From assembly GCF_024372745.1 (NCBI RefSeq), contig NZ_VOTZ01000010.1:1-64000 (forward strand): a DNA stretch of 64,000 bases, in the 5' to 3' direction. Each line of letters starts with the position of its first letter. Positions within the stretch are counted from its first letter, which is position 1. A program made the translations under genes and the position numbers. Below, piece by piece: positions 52,184-61,633 of the stretch. Source of the stretch: Methanocalculus taiwanensis (lineage in GTDB: Archaea; Halobacteriota; Methanomicrobia; Methanomicrobiales; Methanocorpusculaceae). The notes under the pieces were generated by a model that was given only the letters and a program-made list of their open reading frames with translations, was not told the origin of the DNA and did no database searches.

Positions 52184-52682
52184 GGAGTATCAACCCCTGT
52201 CCCCGGACATCAAAATGTGGTATGCGCTTTGCTATGCCCTTAACATAGATCGGTTTTACACCAATCTTACGCGCGATCTCGCCGATCGAGGTGTTACCGG
52301 AGTCAACTTCGACCTTTATATTATCGGAGAGTACCCTGAGTTTCTCGTCGTTTGATGTGGATATATAGAGCATTGAGACGAGATCCTCCATCGTGCACTG
52401 GAAATTTGCCCTGAACTTCTGATAATTTACCCGGTACTCTTTTTCAGGTTTCTTTCCTGGAACTGTTCTCCATTGTTCGTCGATAAGGTTTCCTTTCTTC
52501 AGCATCTTCAGGCAATCATTGATGCATTCTGATTCATATTGCTGACAAAGTTCCTTTTCTGTAACCCATGATTTTGAGAGCATTTCATAAACAATTTTAT
52601 ACCCTGAGTTGTTAAACGTAACAAGCAGAGGTACAAGCTCCACCGGGTCGCTTACAATTTTCGTCTTAGGATGATCCGTCAC
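52167..52682 (-). CDS. Winged-helix (ArsR-like) regulatory protein
   Basis: A 171-aa protein, first gene of the helicase operon. The N-terminal half is a winged helix (KIVYEMLSKSWVTEKELCQQ, CLKMLKKGNLIDEQWRT), and the C-terminal half has another short helix-turn-helix, SIGEIARKIGVKPIYVKGI. The start is GTG 52682 because no nearby ATG is available; a TATA-like element at about 52701-52708 makes it almost leaderless. It is divergent from hypF. Confidence 0.78.
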   Translation of the reverse strand: MTDHPKTKIVSDPVELVPLLVTFNNSGYKIVYEMLSKSWVTEKELCQQYESECINDCLKMLKKGNLIDEQWRTVPGKKPEKEYRVNYQKFRANFQCTMEDLVSMLYISTSNDEKLRVLSDNIKVEVDSGNTSIGEIARKIGVKPIYVKGIAKRIPHFDVRGQGLILLDGEK

Positions 52683-52739
52683 TGCAAAAACCCTGTGTAC
52701 TATATTGCTCTGTAATTCTATAACCTTTGTTGATAATCC

Positions 52740-54971
52740 ATGCGGAGATCTGGCACTATCATCGTCCGTGGGATCGTACAGGGTGTAGGGTTCCGCCCCT
52801 TTGTCTATGCAACCGCGGAGTCGCTTTCAATCCGTGGTTCGGTCACCAACCTCGGCAGTGAGGTTCATATTCACGCTGAAGGAGATCGTTTTGACGAGTT
52901 CCTCGAAATGGTCCGGAAAGGGCCGCGCCTTGCAGCCATAGACGAGGTGATCGTCTCACCACTTTCAGGTACAATCCCCGATCATTTCTCGATCCTTGAT
53001 AGCAAAACAGGCAACCTGTCCGGCCTGATCCCCCCGGATGTTGCAATCTGCGATGCATGCATCAATGATATTAAACAGCGAAATAGTCGTTATTTTAACT
53101 ATTGGGCAACGTCATGTGTTGATTGCGGGCCGCGGTACAGTATCATCCGCGCGCTTCCCTATGATCGGGAGAGAACAACGATGGATCATTTCCCTCTCTG
53201 CCCGTCATGCGAGGAGGAGTACTGGAGTCCGCAATCAAGGCGCCATCATGCCCAGACGATCGCCTGTGCCACCTGCGGGCCATCGCTTGCGCTGATGGAT
53301 CCGGACGGACGGAGCATGCCGGTTACAGATCCGATACAAAAGGCAGCCGAACTGCTTGACCTGGGAAAGATCCTGGCGATACGCGGGATAGGGGGTTTTC
53401 ATATTGCATGTATTGAATCGTCAGCAGAACGGCTCAAAGCCCTCCTTGGAAGGACCGAGCAGCCGCTTGCTGTAATGGCTGAAGCAGATACCATTGAGAA
53501 GGTTGCCATGCTGGATGAAGATGATAAAATACAGCTTACGAGTCCGGCACGCCCTATTGTCGTACTTGAAAAACGCGATCACACGTCCCACTCAACGATC
53601 TCAAACCTGCATACCCTCGGGATGATGCTCCCCTATACCGGCCTTCACCATCTTGTCTTCAGCCGCCTCCAGGCCCCGATGCTCGTGATGACGAGTGCAA
53701 ATGTGCCTGGCAACCCGATGATCACCGAGATTGATCTGGTGATGTCGCGCCTTCGCGGTGTGGTGGACTACTTCCTGACCCATGATCGCGAGATCCAGAA
53801 CCGATGTGATGATTCGGTTATCCGTGATGGTCTGATCATCCGGCTCTCCCGTGGCATTGCCCCAAAAAGGACACGTATTGATCTAGGGACGCGGGCTATC
53901 CTCGCTGTCGGGCCGGAACTGAATGCGAATGCAAGTATCTACAATAATGGCTTCTGCATCACCTCCCCTCATATCGGAAATATCAGAAACCCCTCTACCG
54001 TCCGCTACCTCGATGAGACGGTGGAGAGGCTCAGGGGCTTAACCGGCACCACACCTGAGATCATTGCATGTGATCTCCATCCACAGTTTCTGTCCACACG
54101 ATATGCAACAGATCTTGCAGATAAACTTGGTGCAGAACTTGTTTTTGTCCAGCACCATCGTGCGCATATTGCTGCTGCGACACGCGAACGGTGTGTCGGG
54201 ATCGCAATTGATGGTGTCGGGTACGGGGATGACGGCACAGTCTGGGGGGGCGAAATCTTTGTCGGGCAGGCACCGGATTATGTACGTGCCGGGCACCTTG
54301 AGCAGGTGCTGATGCCCGGTGGCGATGCCGCAACCTCACACCCCGAACGGATGCTCTATGGTATCCTGCAAAAGCCTGAAATATTGGATCTCCTTGCCAG
54401 CAGGGGATGGAATGAGATCGCCTGTTCGGCACTTTCACATCAGGTGGAGAGACGGTTTAACACAATCCCCACAACGAGCACAGGCAGGGTGCTTGATGCC
54501 GCATCTGCCCTCCTTGGCATCTGTTCCAAACGGACCTATGATGGCGAGCCGGCGATGAGGCTTGAGGCGGCAGCATCTGCCGGAAGAGCCGGAGAGTGGG
54601 ATATATTCATCTCTGAAGAGAACGGCCAGCAGGTGCTCTCAACATCCCGGCTGATGGAAGAGGCGCTTTTACGGTATCTTCCCCTACAGGAGGAGAGCCA
54701 CGAGATGCAGAGGCGGGCAATAGCAGATATTGCTGCATCGTTCCAGTTTAATCTCGCCCGTGGCATTGCCCTTCTCGCAGTTTCAGTTGCCGAAGTAAAC
54801 GGGATCGGAAAGGCTGCCCTGTCAGGAGGGGTCTGCTATAACCGCATGATCAGAACCACCATCTGTGACGAGCTTCAAAAAGCCGGAATCCAACCGATCA
54901 TTAATACAGACTATCCCCTTGGTGATGGCTGTATCTCATATGGGCAGGCGATTATTGCCGGAATCAGGTGA
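52740..54971 (+). CDS. hypF: Carbamoyltransferase HypF
   Basis: HypF (743 aa) starts making the cyanide ligands of [NiFe]-hydrogenases by moving carbamoyl to HypE. Domains in order are acylphosphatase (1-90, GIVQGVGFRPFVY), two zinc-finger segments (CDACI/CVDCGPRYS and CPSCEEE/CATCGPS), a YrdC-like domain (about 195-375), and a Kae1-like domain (385-743) with HHRAHIAA and SGGVCYNRM. HypE is not adjacent. The ATG at 52740 is about 25 bases after a ctataacc element. It confirms hydrogenase use. Confidence 0.97.
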   Translation: MRRSGTIIVRGIVQGVGFRPFVYATAESLSIRGSVTNLGSEVHIHAEGDRFDEFLEMVRKGPRLAAIDEVIVSPLSGTIPDHFSILDSKTGNLSGLIPPDVAICDACINDIKQRNSRYFNYWATSCVDCGPRYSIIRALPYDRERTTMDHFPLCPSCEEEYWSPQSRRHHAQTIACATCGPSLALMDPDGRSMPVTDPIQKAAELLDLGKILAIRGIGGFHIACIESSAERLKALLGRTEQPLAVMAEADTIEKVAMLDEDDKIQLTSPARPIVVLEKRDHTSHSTISNLHTLGMMLPYTGLHHLVFSRLQAPMLVMTSANVPGNPMITEIDLVMSRLRGVVDYFLTHDREIQNRCDDSVIRDGLIIRLSRGIAPKRTRIDLGTRAILAVGPELNANASIYNNGFCITSPHIGNIRNPSTVRYLDETVERLRGLTGTTPEIIACDLHPQFLSTRYATDLADKLGAELVFVQHHRAHIAAATRERCVGIAIDGVGYGDDGTVWGGEIFVGQAPDYVRAGHLEQVLMPGGDAATSHPERMLYGILQKPEILDLLASRGWNEIACSALSHQVERRFNTIPTTSTGRVLDAASALLGICSKRTYDGEPAMRLEAAASAGRAGEWDIFISEENGQQVLSTSRLMEEALLRYLPLQEESHEMQRRAIADIAASFQFNLARGIALLAVSVAEVNGIGKAALSGGVCYNRMIRTTICDELQKAGIQPIINTDYPLGDGCISYGQAIIAGIR

Positions 54972-54977
54972 TCTGGA

Positions 54978-55574
54978 ATGGAGGCACGGGAGTATGAGTA
55001 TCCCGAACGTGAATTTGGCCCCCCACCTGAGGATCCGGATGAGATTGCGCTTGTGGAGCTGAAACTCTTAAACGTGATCCAGCTCTTCAATACCCTTGAT
55101 CCATCGCCTTTCTATGAAAAAGAACTTGATACTGATGCTGAAGAGTATATATACGATTCTTTTGAGGAGATTCCATTCGATCAGCCGGTCCGGATCATCG
55201 TTTATCTCCCCCTCGCCCTCATCTCCAATGAGGTGAAGGAGAATATCAAAAAAGCAGTCGAAAACCATTTCCTCTATCTCGGATCATTGGCAGAACATGC
55301 CCTCTCTGTGCAATGGAGGCGCGAGCGGCTGAATCTGGCGATCGGGATCGTCTTCCTCTTCTTCTGCCTGACAATCAGCCAGCATGCATCAGATATCTTT
55401 GAACAGGGATCGCTTGCAGAGCTGATCGCAGAATCCCTTATAATCATAGGGTGGGTCGCACTCTGGAAGCCGGTCCAGTTCTTCCTCTACGATCTATGGC
55501 CTATCAGGAAGAGGAGACGGCTCTGTGAAAAGATTGCGGTATCTGATCTTGTGGTAAAACCAGCCTTGGCATAG
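54978..55574 (+). CDS. Small membrane protein of unknown function
   Basis: A 198-aa protein with an acidic N-terminus (about 1-75), a cytoplasmic helical part containing QPVRIIVYLPLALIS, and two membrane helices near 117-137 and 150-168 followed by a basic end (RKRRRLCEK). It begins six bases after hypF and is likely co-transcribed. Similar archaeal hypothetical membrane proteins exist, but I know of no function. A link to hydrogenase maturation is only positional. Confidence 0.65.
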   Translation: MEAREYEYPEREFGPPPEDPDEIALVELKLLNVIQLFNTLDPSPFYEKELDTDAEEYIYDSFEEIPFDQPVRIIVYLPLALISNEVKENIKKAVENHFLYLGSLAEHALSVQWRRERLNLAIGIVFLFFCLTISQHASDIFEQGSLAELIAESLIIIGWVALWKPVQFFLYDLWPIRKRRRLCEKIAVSDLVVKPALA

Positions 55575-55686
55575 TTCTGATGGTCATATTTGTTCTGGCA
55601 AGGAGGACCCTGGGCATGGCTCGCCAGTGAACAATTCTAAACGGATCCTGCATTCTTCAGTAGCAGGACTAATTTGATAAAAAAAT

Positions 55687-55998
55687 TTAGCCGAAGAGGG
55701 CTCCAAGACCGGCCATGCCGGACTCTTCTTCCTCTTCCTTCTTTGACTCTTCTTCCTCTGGTGCCTCTTCAGCAGCAGCTGCTGCCACAGGGGCTGCGGC
55801 GGCTGCAACCGCAACAGGTGCTGCAGCGGCCTTGCTGATGGCATCTTCGATGTCAACACCGTCAAGGGCGGCAATGAGCGCCTTTACACGGGATTCGTCT
55901 GTAGCGATACCAGCGGCAGAGAGAACTGCCTTGACGGATTCTTCTTCTACTGCTTTGCCAGCAGAGTGCAGTAAGAGAGCAGCGTATATGTACTCCAT
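55687..55998 (-). CDS. rpl12: Ribosomal protein P1 (L12-type stalk)
   Basis: Archaeal stalk protein of 103 aa, with the dimerising N-domain [17 protein letters not shown], an Ala-rich hinge and acidic Glu-rich end, then [10 protein letters not shown]. It recruits GTPases to the ribosome. Last gene of the stalk operon. Confidence 0.96.
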   Translation of the reverse strand: MEYIYAALLLHSAGKAVEEESVKAVLSAAGIATDESRVKALIAALDGVDIEDAISKAAAAPVAVAAAAAPVAAAAAEEAPEEEESKKEEEEESGMAGLGALFG

Positions 55999-56010
55999 AG
56001 TTCGGTCACC

Positions 56011-56859
56011 TTATTCAACTAATACTTTGATTGTGTTCATCTGTCTGTATGCCTTTGCGATGATGCCATCAATGACATCTTTCTCGTAGATAGCGGCCTC
56101 TATACCAAGGCTGCGAGCCTCACGGAATGCCTTTGCAAGGATTGTCTCCATCGTGAATGCAGTCGGATAGGCTGCATTGACCGAGAGATTAAATGCCTGC
56201 TGAACGGCAAGAACGAGCTGGTTGTAATACTCAGCCTCGTCAATACCAAGTACATCCGGTAGATACAGCTGATCCTGGTAGAGTGCGACATGAAGGGATA
56301 AACCGACATCCATCGGCTTGATATCAAGCTTTGAGAGGACGCCGGCTTTCTTCCGGTCAATAGCCTCGCCAGCTTTGACAACCGTCTTCGTTTCGCGGAT
56401 CTTCACCTTGCCCCCGTCGATGGTGGCTGGAATGCCTGCCTGCTGGAGTTCGCTGACGATTGGGCCTGGCTTGAAGCTTGTCGGCCCCTTCTGGACAACG
56501 ATATCCTCTGGTGCGATCTCACCTGCTTTGGCAGCCCGCTTTGTCTTCGTCTTTTCAAGGGACTTGAAAAGCTTGAAGGGATTGTCATTTGTGAAGATCA
56601 GTGCCGAGTGTCCGGTGATATGCTCTTTGAGATCTTCGTACACACCACCAAGATCTGAGAATGCATGCTCGATAAGCGTGTTTCTCATCACTTTGATGAT
56701 GGTTGTCTCTTTGAGGTTTCGCCGGATCTGCTGGAACTGTGTTGCAGGGATACCGAATGTATCGATGATGCCGATTAAGGCATAATCCTGCACGTTCTTC
56801 TTAACTTCTTCAACCTCGTCCTGCTTCCACTGAGGCAGGTGGCGTGTGTACACTGCCAT
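56011..56859 (-). CDS. rpl10: Ribosomal protein P0 (L10)
   Basis: Stalk base protein, 282 aa. The N-terminal RNA-binding domain contains IDTFGIPATQFQQIRRNLK and KGPTSFKPGPIVSEL. It lacks the long acidic C-terminal tail seen in many archaeal P0 proteins and ends with TIKVLVE, so GTPase contacts may rely on P1 only. P1 dimers attach to its C-terminal helices. It is 12 bases upstream of P1. Confidence 0.93.
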   Translation of the reverse strand: MAVYTRHLPQWKQDEVEEVKKNVQDYALIGIIDTFGIPATQFQQIRRNLKETTIIKVMRNTLIEHAFSDLGGVYEDLKEHITGHSALIFTNDNPFKLFKSLEKTKTKRAAKAGEIAPEDIVVQKGPTSFKPGPIVSELQQAGIPATIDGGKVKIRETKTVVKAGEAIDRKKAGVLSKLDIKPMDVGLSLHVALYQDQLYLPDVLGIDEAEYYNQLVLAVQQAFNLSVNAAYPTAFTMETILAKAFREARSLGIEAAIYEKDVIDGIIAKAYRQMNTIKVLVE

Positions 56860-57501
56860 TTAGATCACCTTCACTGCCGGCCCCATGGTCGTTTTGACAT
56901 AAACCGAGCGGATGTTCTGTGAACCCTGCTCAAGGTCTGCTTCGACTCTTCTCAGAACCGTGTTGATATTTTCTGCGATCTGTTCGGGAGTCATCTCTGT
57001 GTTCCCGATCTTCGCTGAAAATGTCATCTTATCTTTTGTCCGGATCCTGATGGAACCGCGCAGACGCTCTACAATCGGTCTGATGTCCTGTCCAGGGGGG
57101 ATGGGCATCGGCATCTTGCCGCGTGGGCCAAGCCTTGGGCCTAACCATCGGCCTACGAGTGGCATAACAGCGGTCTCGGCAAGGAAAAAGTCATAATCGC
57201 ATGCAACCTGTCTGGCTTCACGCGGGGCACCACCCAGGCGTTCGATCTCTTCGGGGCCGATGATAATATCAGCACCTGCCTCTTTTGCCTGAGTGGTTAT
57301 GTCTCCTTTGCCCAGAACCGCGATTCTTTTTGTGCCTGCACTCTCTGGCAGAAGAATCGTCGCATCAATACGGTTTTTCGGCTGCGCCATATCGATGTTC
57401 TTCAGGTTGACTGTGATATCCACACTCTCCCGGAACTTCCTCTCAGGCGCCTGCTCGATAGCCGTGGATACGGCCTTCTGTATCTGGGTTAACTCAACCA
57501 T
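56860..57501 (-). CDS. rpl1: Ribosomal protein uL1
   Basis: L1 stalk protein, 213 aa. RGKMPMPIPPGQDIRPIV and VMPLVGRWLGPRLGPRG (in parts) are conserved. In methanogens L1 represses its own mRNA by binding a site mimicking the 23S site. A hairpin overlapping its ribosome binding site is described separately. It stops directly before the P0 start. Confidence 0.96.
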   Translation of the reverse strand: MVELTQIQKAVSTAIEQAPERKFRESVDITVNLKNIDMAQPKNRIDATILLPESAGTKRIAVLGKGDITTQAKEAGADIIIGPEEIERLGGAPREARQVACDYDFFLAETAVMPLVGRWLGPRLGPRGKMPMPIPPGQDIRPIVERLRGSIRIRTKDKMTFSAKIGNTEMTPEQIAENINTVLRRVEADLEQGSQNIRSVYVKTTMGPAVKVI

Positions 57502-57513
57502 TAAATGATGCCT

Positions 57514-57550
57514 CCATAGTTCTCGACCGTGTATCTACGATCTCCTATGG
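57514..57550 (-). promoter_or_regulatory. Hairpin before rpl1, possible L1 autoregulatory site
   Basis: On the minus strand arms ccatag (57545-57550) and ctatgg (57514-57519) pair across a 25-base loop. The second arm runs straight into the ribosome binding site ggagg of rpl1. L1 autoregulation is known in Methanococcus, but the site there lies inside the coding part, so this call is tentative. Confidence 0.35.
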
Positions 57551-57562
57551 TTATCTCTATGT

Positions 57563-58039
57563 CTATGCGTTTAGCTGATCATCGAACTGACCCGCATTGA
57601 CCGCGGCGATAGCATCCTGTGCCTTCATCCCCTCGATCGTCACTCCGACTGAGCGACAGGTGCCGATGACTTCCTTGACCGCATTCCTGAGGTCGTAGGA
57701 GAGCATTGACTCCTTTTTCATGCGGGCGATCCGAATGATCGCTTCAAGCGGCAGATTACCAACCGGCTGGGTATTTGGGCTTGATGACCCCTTCTGAACA
57801 CCAACTTCCTTAATGATCAATGCCGTCGTCGGTGGGATACCCACCGAGATGGTGAAGTTCTTCTTATCGTCGACCTCCACCGTGACTGGCACAGTCATTC
57901 CATTGAATTCCGCTGTCTTTTTATTGATCTCATCGACAACGGCCTTCACGTTGATGCCAAGAGGACCCAGCGCAGGGCCCAATGGCGGGCCTGCGGTCGC
58001 TCTACCGCCGGGTACCAGTACCTCGACAGTTTCTGCCAT
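57563..58039 (-). CDS. rpl11: Ribosomal protein uL11
   Basis: L11, 158 aa. TAGPPLGPALGPLGINVK and the C-terminal SVGVTIEGMKAQDAI are conserved. It forms part of the GTPase-associated centre. A TATA element lies 70-80 bases upstream, so L11-L1-P0-P1 may have their own promoter. Confidence 0.96.
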   Translation of the reverse strand: MAETVEVLVPGGRATAGPPLGPALGPLGINVKAVVDEINKKTAEFNGMTVPVTVEVDDKKNFTISVGIPPTTALIIKEVGVQKGSSSPNTQPVGNLPLEAIIRIARMKKESMLSYDLRNAVKEVIGTCRSVGVTIEGMKAQDAIAAVNAGQFDDQLNA

Positions 58040-58107
58040 AGTATCACCATGCCGGCAACCCCTGATTGGGATTGTCAGCTGTGGTTCATATATGTCAACG
58101 GCTGATC

Positions 58108-58118
58108 TGATAAATATG
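58108..58118 (-). promoter_or_regulatory. Probable internal promoter before rpl11
   Basis: catatttatca on the minus strand lies about 70 bases before the L11 start at 58039, in the only sizeable gap (58040-58165) of the operon. A second TATA-like catatatga lies near 58087-58096. Confidence 0.4.
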
Positions 58119-58165
58119 ATGGGGAGTTCCTGAAAAAATGGAGGTGATTGGAGGGGTGGAGGTAC

Positions 58166-58639
58166 TTATTCTTCGTTCTTCCGTTCGATGACCCTGACAT
58201 GGTCGCCCCGGACGGTGATTGGGATTGGAACGATACTCTCATACAGCTCAACGGTGATCTCCTCCTTCCCGAGATCGATCCGCTTGACAACTGCTTTCTC
58301 TCCTTTGAAGGGGCCTGCGATCAGCTCGACGATGGTCCCTTCCTCAATTCCGGAGACGACAGGTTTTGGCTCCAGGTAATGCTGGATAGCCTCAAGGCTC
58401 GTCTCGCCCGGTACAAGTGCCCGTGCACTCGGTACGCTTTCAAGGAGTTCCTGGATTCGCCCGCGGCTTTCAGGTGATTCCAAAATCACATATCCTTTCA
58501 GCTCTTCAGGCACAATCACCGATGAGACCCTGATATCAACATCCTTCCGTTCAACCGTCCGGAAGATTGTATCTGCGACTGCGCGTTCCTGTTTTGAGGT
58601 CGTCTTGATTGCGTAGTAGTGGTTTTTTGCATCAGTCAT
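58166..58639 (-). CDS. spt5: Transcription elongation factor Spt5 (NusG)
   Basis: Spt5/NusG of about 157 aa from ATG 58639. The NGN domain (YYAIKTTSKQERAVADTIFR) is followed by a KOW domain (VELIAGPFKGEKAVVKRI). It binds the polymerase clamp and supports elongation. Longer in-frame starts run into the secE gene; ATG 58639 follows its stop by five bases. Confidence 0.94.
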   Translation of the reverse strand: MTDAKNHYYAIKTTSKQERAVADTIFRTVERKDVDIRVSSVIVPEELKGYVILESPESRGRIQELLESVPSARALVPGETSLEAIQHYLEPKPVVSGIEEGTIVELIAGPFKGEKAVVKRIDLGKEEITVELYESIVPIPITVRGDHVRVIERKNEE

Positions 58640-58644
58640 GATGA

Positions 58645-58863
58645 TCATTTCGGGACTACGAGCATGATCTCGTAGATGATAAATCCGACAAGGCCTATTA
58701 TACAAATTCCTATACCCGCAACGAGACCTATTTTACTGAACTCTTCACGGGTGGGCGTCCGTGCCAGTTTCAGGACACGGATGTATTTCCGGAAGAGCTC
58801 TTCGTTGAGATTGAGGCCTTTTAGGTCCGGTTTTTTGAATTCTGGCATATCCATAGCGATCAC
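58645..58863 (-). CDS. secE: Preprotein translocase subunit SecE (Sss1)
   Basis: A 72-aa SecE with an amphipathic helix ([19 protein letters not shown]) and one membrane helix ([20 protein letters not shown]). It clamps the SecY channel. A Met at residue 4 or 6 may be the real start. It overlaps ftsZ by four bases. Confidence 0.92.
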   Translation of the reverse strand: MIAMDMPEFKKPDLKGLNLNEELFRKYIRVLKLARTPTREEFSKIGLVAGIGICIIGLVGFIIYEIMLVVPK

Positions 58864-60026
58864 TTAAGAAAATCTATATCATATTGTTTCTGGACACGCT
58901 GTCCATGGGGTGTCTCCGGTTTTCCATAGATCTGGGGCGACTGGACACCGGTGACGATTAACATTGTTCTCATCCTGTTCTGCATGCCAGGATCAATCTG
59001 GGCCCCCCAGATAATCCGTGCATCAGGATCGATCCGTTCGTATATCTCCTGGACCACCCCTTCGGCTTCGGACATGGTCATGTCAGGGCCGCCAACCACA
59101 TTCACGAGTGCTGCGGTTGCACCTGAGATATCAACGTCAAGAAGGGGAGAGCGGAGTGCTTTCTTCACTGAATCGGTTGCTTTATCTTCGGAGTCGGACT
59201 CTCCCATTCCGATCATCGCGATGCCGCCCTGCTCCATCACGGATCTGACATCTGCAAAGTCCAGGTTCACAAGGCCAGGGAGCGTGATCAGTTCGGTGAT
59301 CCCTTTTACGGCTTTCATCAGCACCTCATCGGCGACTTTAAAGGCAGTGGAGAGGGGAAGGCGTGGCACGACTTCGAGGAGGCGGTCGTTTGGCACGACG
59401 ATGACAGTATCCGCCACCTCACGGAGGTGTTCGAGGCCTGCTTCGGCATTCTCCATCCTGTTTGCGCCTTCTGCTGTGAAGGGGAGCGTGACGACAGCGA
59501 TCGTCAGTGCCCCTTCCTCACGTGCAGCCTTGGCTACAATTGGTGCGGAGCCTGTTCCGGTGCCGCCGCCAAGGCCTGCTGTGACAAAGACCATATGGCT
59601 GCCAGCGATGGCCCTGTGCAGATCCCCCTCACTCTCGAGTGCGGCCTCTTCGCCACGCCGGGGCACTGCTCCGGCGCCAAGACCCTTTGTAGTCTGCCTT
59701 CCGATGAGCATCCTCCGGTCAGCCCGTGTCATTGCGAGATGCTGGGCATCCGTGTTGATGGCAATCATCTTTGCCCCATGGATGTTCTCTTCGAACATCC
59801 TGGTGATGGTGTTTGATCCGCCGCCGCCGCATCCGACGACTGTGATGATGGTTCGGAGACTCCGGAGAACCTCTTCAAAATCTTCATCTTCCATCTTCCC
59901 TTCAAATTTCGGGTTTGCCTGCCCATCTACTATCGGCGTGCGTTCATATGCTGAAGGTGTCTCTCCGGCTGCCTCTGCCTCTTCCGCCTTCTTCCGTGAT
60001 AATGCCTCTTCGACGATTGATCTCAT
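58860..60026 (-). CDS. ftsZ: Cell division GTPase FtsZ
   Basis: FtsZ of 388 aa with a 50-residue variable N-terminus, [12 protein letters not shown], the GTP loop [13 protein letters not shown] near residue 160, and a C-terminal end [10 protein letters not shown] typical of archaeal FtsZ1. It forms the division ring. It overlaps secE and dtdA at both ends. Confidence 0.96.
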   Translation of the reverse strand: MRSIVEEALSRKKAEEAEAAGETPSAYERTPIVDGQANPKFEGKMEDEDFEEVLRSLRTIITVVGCGGGGSNTITRMFEENIHGAKMIAINTDAQHLAMTRADRRMLIGRQTTKGLGAGAVPRRGEEAALESEGDLHRAIAGSHMVFVTAGLGGGTGTGSAPIVAKAAREEGALTIAVVTLPFTAEGANRMENAEAGLEHLREVADTVIVVPNDRLLEVVPRLPLSTAFKVADEVLMKAVKGITELITLPGLVNLDFADVRSVMEQGGIAMIGMGESDSEDKATDSVKKALRSPLLDVDISGATAALVNVVGGPDMTMSEAEGVVQEIYERIDPDARIIWGAQIDPGMQNRMRTMLIVTGVQSPQIYGKPETPHGQRVQKQYDIDFLK

Positions 60027-61342
60027 GTTATTCTCTCCAATCCCGGGATTATGATCTCCTGCAGAACAGAGGTGCTGACCATATCGGCCATAATTACTCT
60101 CCCTTCAACAGTTACAGCCTGCCCGCTGGCAAGCCTGCCGAAGAGTGGTCCTGCTGGTACCCCAAGTTTGCGCGCTTTCTCAGGGTCAAAACGTTCTCTA
60201 CTGATGATAAGGCGATCACCCTCTACAACAGCACGAGAATGTTTCGTAATCTGTTGTACACACAGGGTTATTAAATCACTTGCTAATTGTGCTTCGTCCT
60301 CATGGTACCCGATGAAGGCAGGGAGGGCTGCTGAGCCGTCCTTTGTTATTCTGATGCATGGAGTGATGCCATCAAGGAGTGATATGAACTCTTCTCTATC
60401 CTCCCTGAGCGCTTCGATGAGGAGTTCCCTATCGATCGTAATCACCGAAAGATCGCCATCCCGTTCCATACCATGGTTCTTTGGAAGAGCTCCTGATGAG
60501 ATCTCCGATGCAAGGGCATTTGCCCGGCACCATGTCCTCCAGGGAATCCTGCCCATCTCCCTGAGCATGCCTTCTGTCAGAAGAGGAAGGCCGATTCCGT
60601 TCAGGAGGCGGGCGATTTGATCCGTTTCCTTCCCATGAAGCGCCTTTTTATCAATGTATCCGGCTACGGCTCCGGTCATATCCGCCATCTTCACCACCAT
60701 CTCTGGTGTCAGGGTTGATGCTTCCCGGGAATGGGCGATATGGCCGAATGCCCCCCGTGTATCTGTGGCAATTGCCGTCTGCCTGACGGCATAATGCGTA
60801 CCTCCAAAACCGATCATGGGCAGATAATCTCCCGGTACAGCGGAAAGAACGCTCCGGGCAACTGCCATTGCGGCTTCTTTATCACTCCACTCGTTTTCTG
60901 TACTTCCAATTTCAACAAAAAACGATGGAGTCTTCAGATCGCTCGGTCCATGGTGAGTGATCTCGTAGGCGGCACGATACCCCTTTGGTGCATATCGTAC
61001 CAGGTTGCGGAGAACTGCCTGCATCATCCCAGGATCGGCGACTGCCAGTTCATCCGGCGCCCCGCCATAAGCCGCTTCGCTAAAATTTCCGGTTACATGG
61101 ACCGTTAGCACCGGCTCGGGGTTGACGCTGGTGTGGCGGGAGAGGAAGATGATCCGATCCGCCTGTACCGTCTCATCAATGTGGTCTTCGTAGATGAGCC
61201 TCCCTTCGGTCTCATGGAAGAGATACCCTTCTTTGAGCAGTGGCCAGGCCGCCTCACCCTGCTCCCTGATGAGCTCCTCGATCGCGGATCTGATCGCCAC
61301 GCCCGCCGGGTCAAGGCGTGAGTGAATAAGTGCGCAAACCAT
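60023..61342 (-). CDS. dtdA: D-aminoacyl-tRNA deacylase, archaeal (DTD2/GEK1) type
   Basis: A 439-aa enzyme that removes D-amino acids from tRNA. Seen are [21 protein letters not shown] in part, [26 protein letters not shown] and [11 protein letters not shown], all typical of the archaeal/plant family. Its C-terminal 150 residues extend beyond the core catalytic domain, as in euryarchaeal homologs. First gene of the FtsZ-SecE-Spt5 operon. Confidence 0.93.
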   Translation of the reverse strand: MVCALIHSRLDPAGVAIRSAIEELIREQGEAAWPLLKEGYLFHETEGRLIYEDHIDETVQADRIIFLSRHTSVNPEPVLTVHVTGNFSEAAYGGAPDELAVADPGMMQAVLRNLVRYAPKGYRAAYEITHHGPSDLKTPSFFVEIGSTENEWSDKEAAMAVARSVLSAVPGDYLPMIGFGGTHYAVRQTAIATDTRGAFGHIAHSREASTLTPEMVVKMADMTGAVAGYIDKKALHGKETDQIARLLNGIGLPLLTEGMLREMGRIPWRTWCRANALASEISSGALPKNHGMERDGDLSVITIDRELLIEALREDREEFISLLDGITPCIRITKDGSAALPAFIGYHEDEAQLASDLITLCVQQITKHSRAVVEGDRLIISRERFDPEKARKLGVPAGPLFGRLASGQAVTVEGRVIMADMVSTSVLQEIIIPGLERIT

Positions 61343-61456
61343 CCTCTCTTACCTGTTTGATTCCGGAAGTAATAGGTTGATCCGGGAGGTGATTACAAAA
61401 TGATATCCTGATCCCATTCTGTAAATGCTATATCATTGGAATGCAATGATAGGTGT

Positions 61457-61633
61457 ATGTCATATGACGCAATAGCTGCGGCATTTGCCGCCGAGGGAAT
61501 TGAAAAAGAGATCCGATGCGAACAGGCGTTTGCCATATCGGAGAAGTACAACATAGAAAAATTCGATATCTCCCGGTACTGCAACAAAAACGGAATTAAG
61601 ATCCGTGGTTGCCAGCTGGGTTGTTTCAAATGA
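61457..61633 (+). CDS. Small cysteine-containing protein coupled to moeA
   Basis: A 58-aa protein from ATG 61457. It ends with KIRGCQLGCFK, preceded by RYCNKNGIK, so two or three cysteines may bind a metal or metal-sulfur species. The stop overlaps the moeA start as ATGA. A TATA element gctatatcat (61427-61436) predicts a leaderless message at this ATG; a TTG at 61436 is unlikely. The family is unknown to me, but linkage to molybdopterin genes suggests a role in metal cofactor work. Confidence 0.72.
   Translation: MSYDAIAAAFAAEGIEKEIRCEQAFAISEKYNIEKFDISRYCNKNGIKIRGCQLGCFK

Noticed and set aside
58640-58705. Longer N-terminus for Spt5
   Set aside because: It would overlap most of the end of secE, and the NGN domain begins right after ATG 58639.
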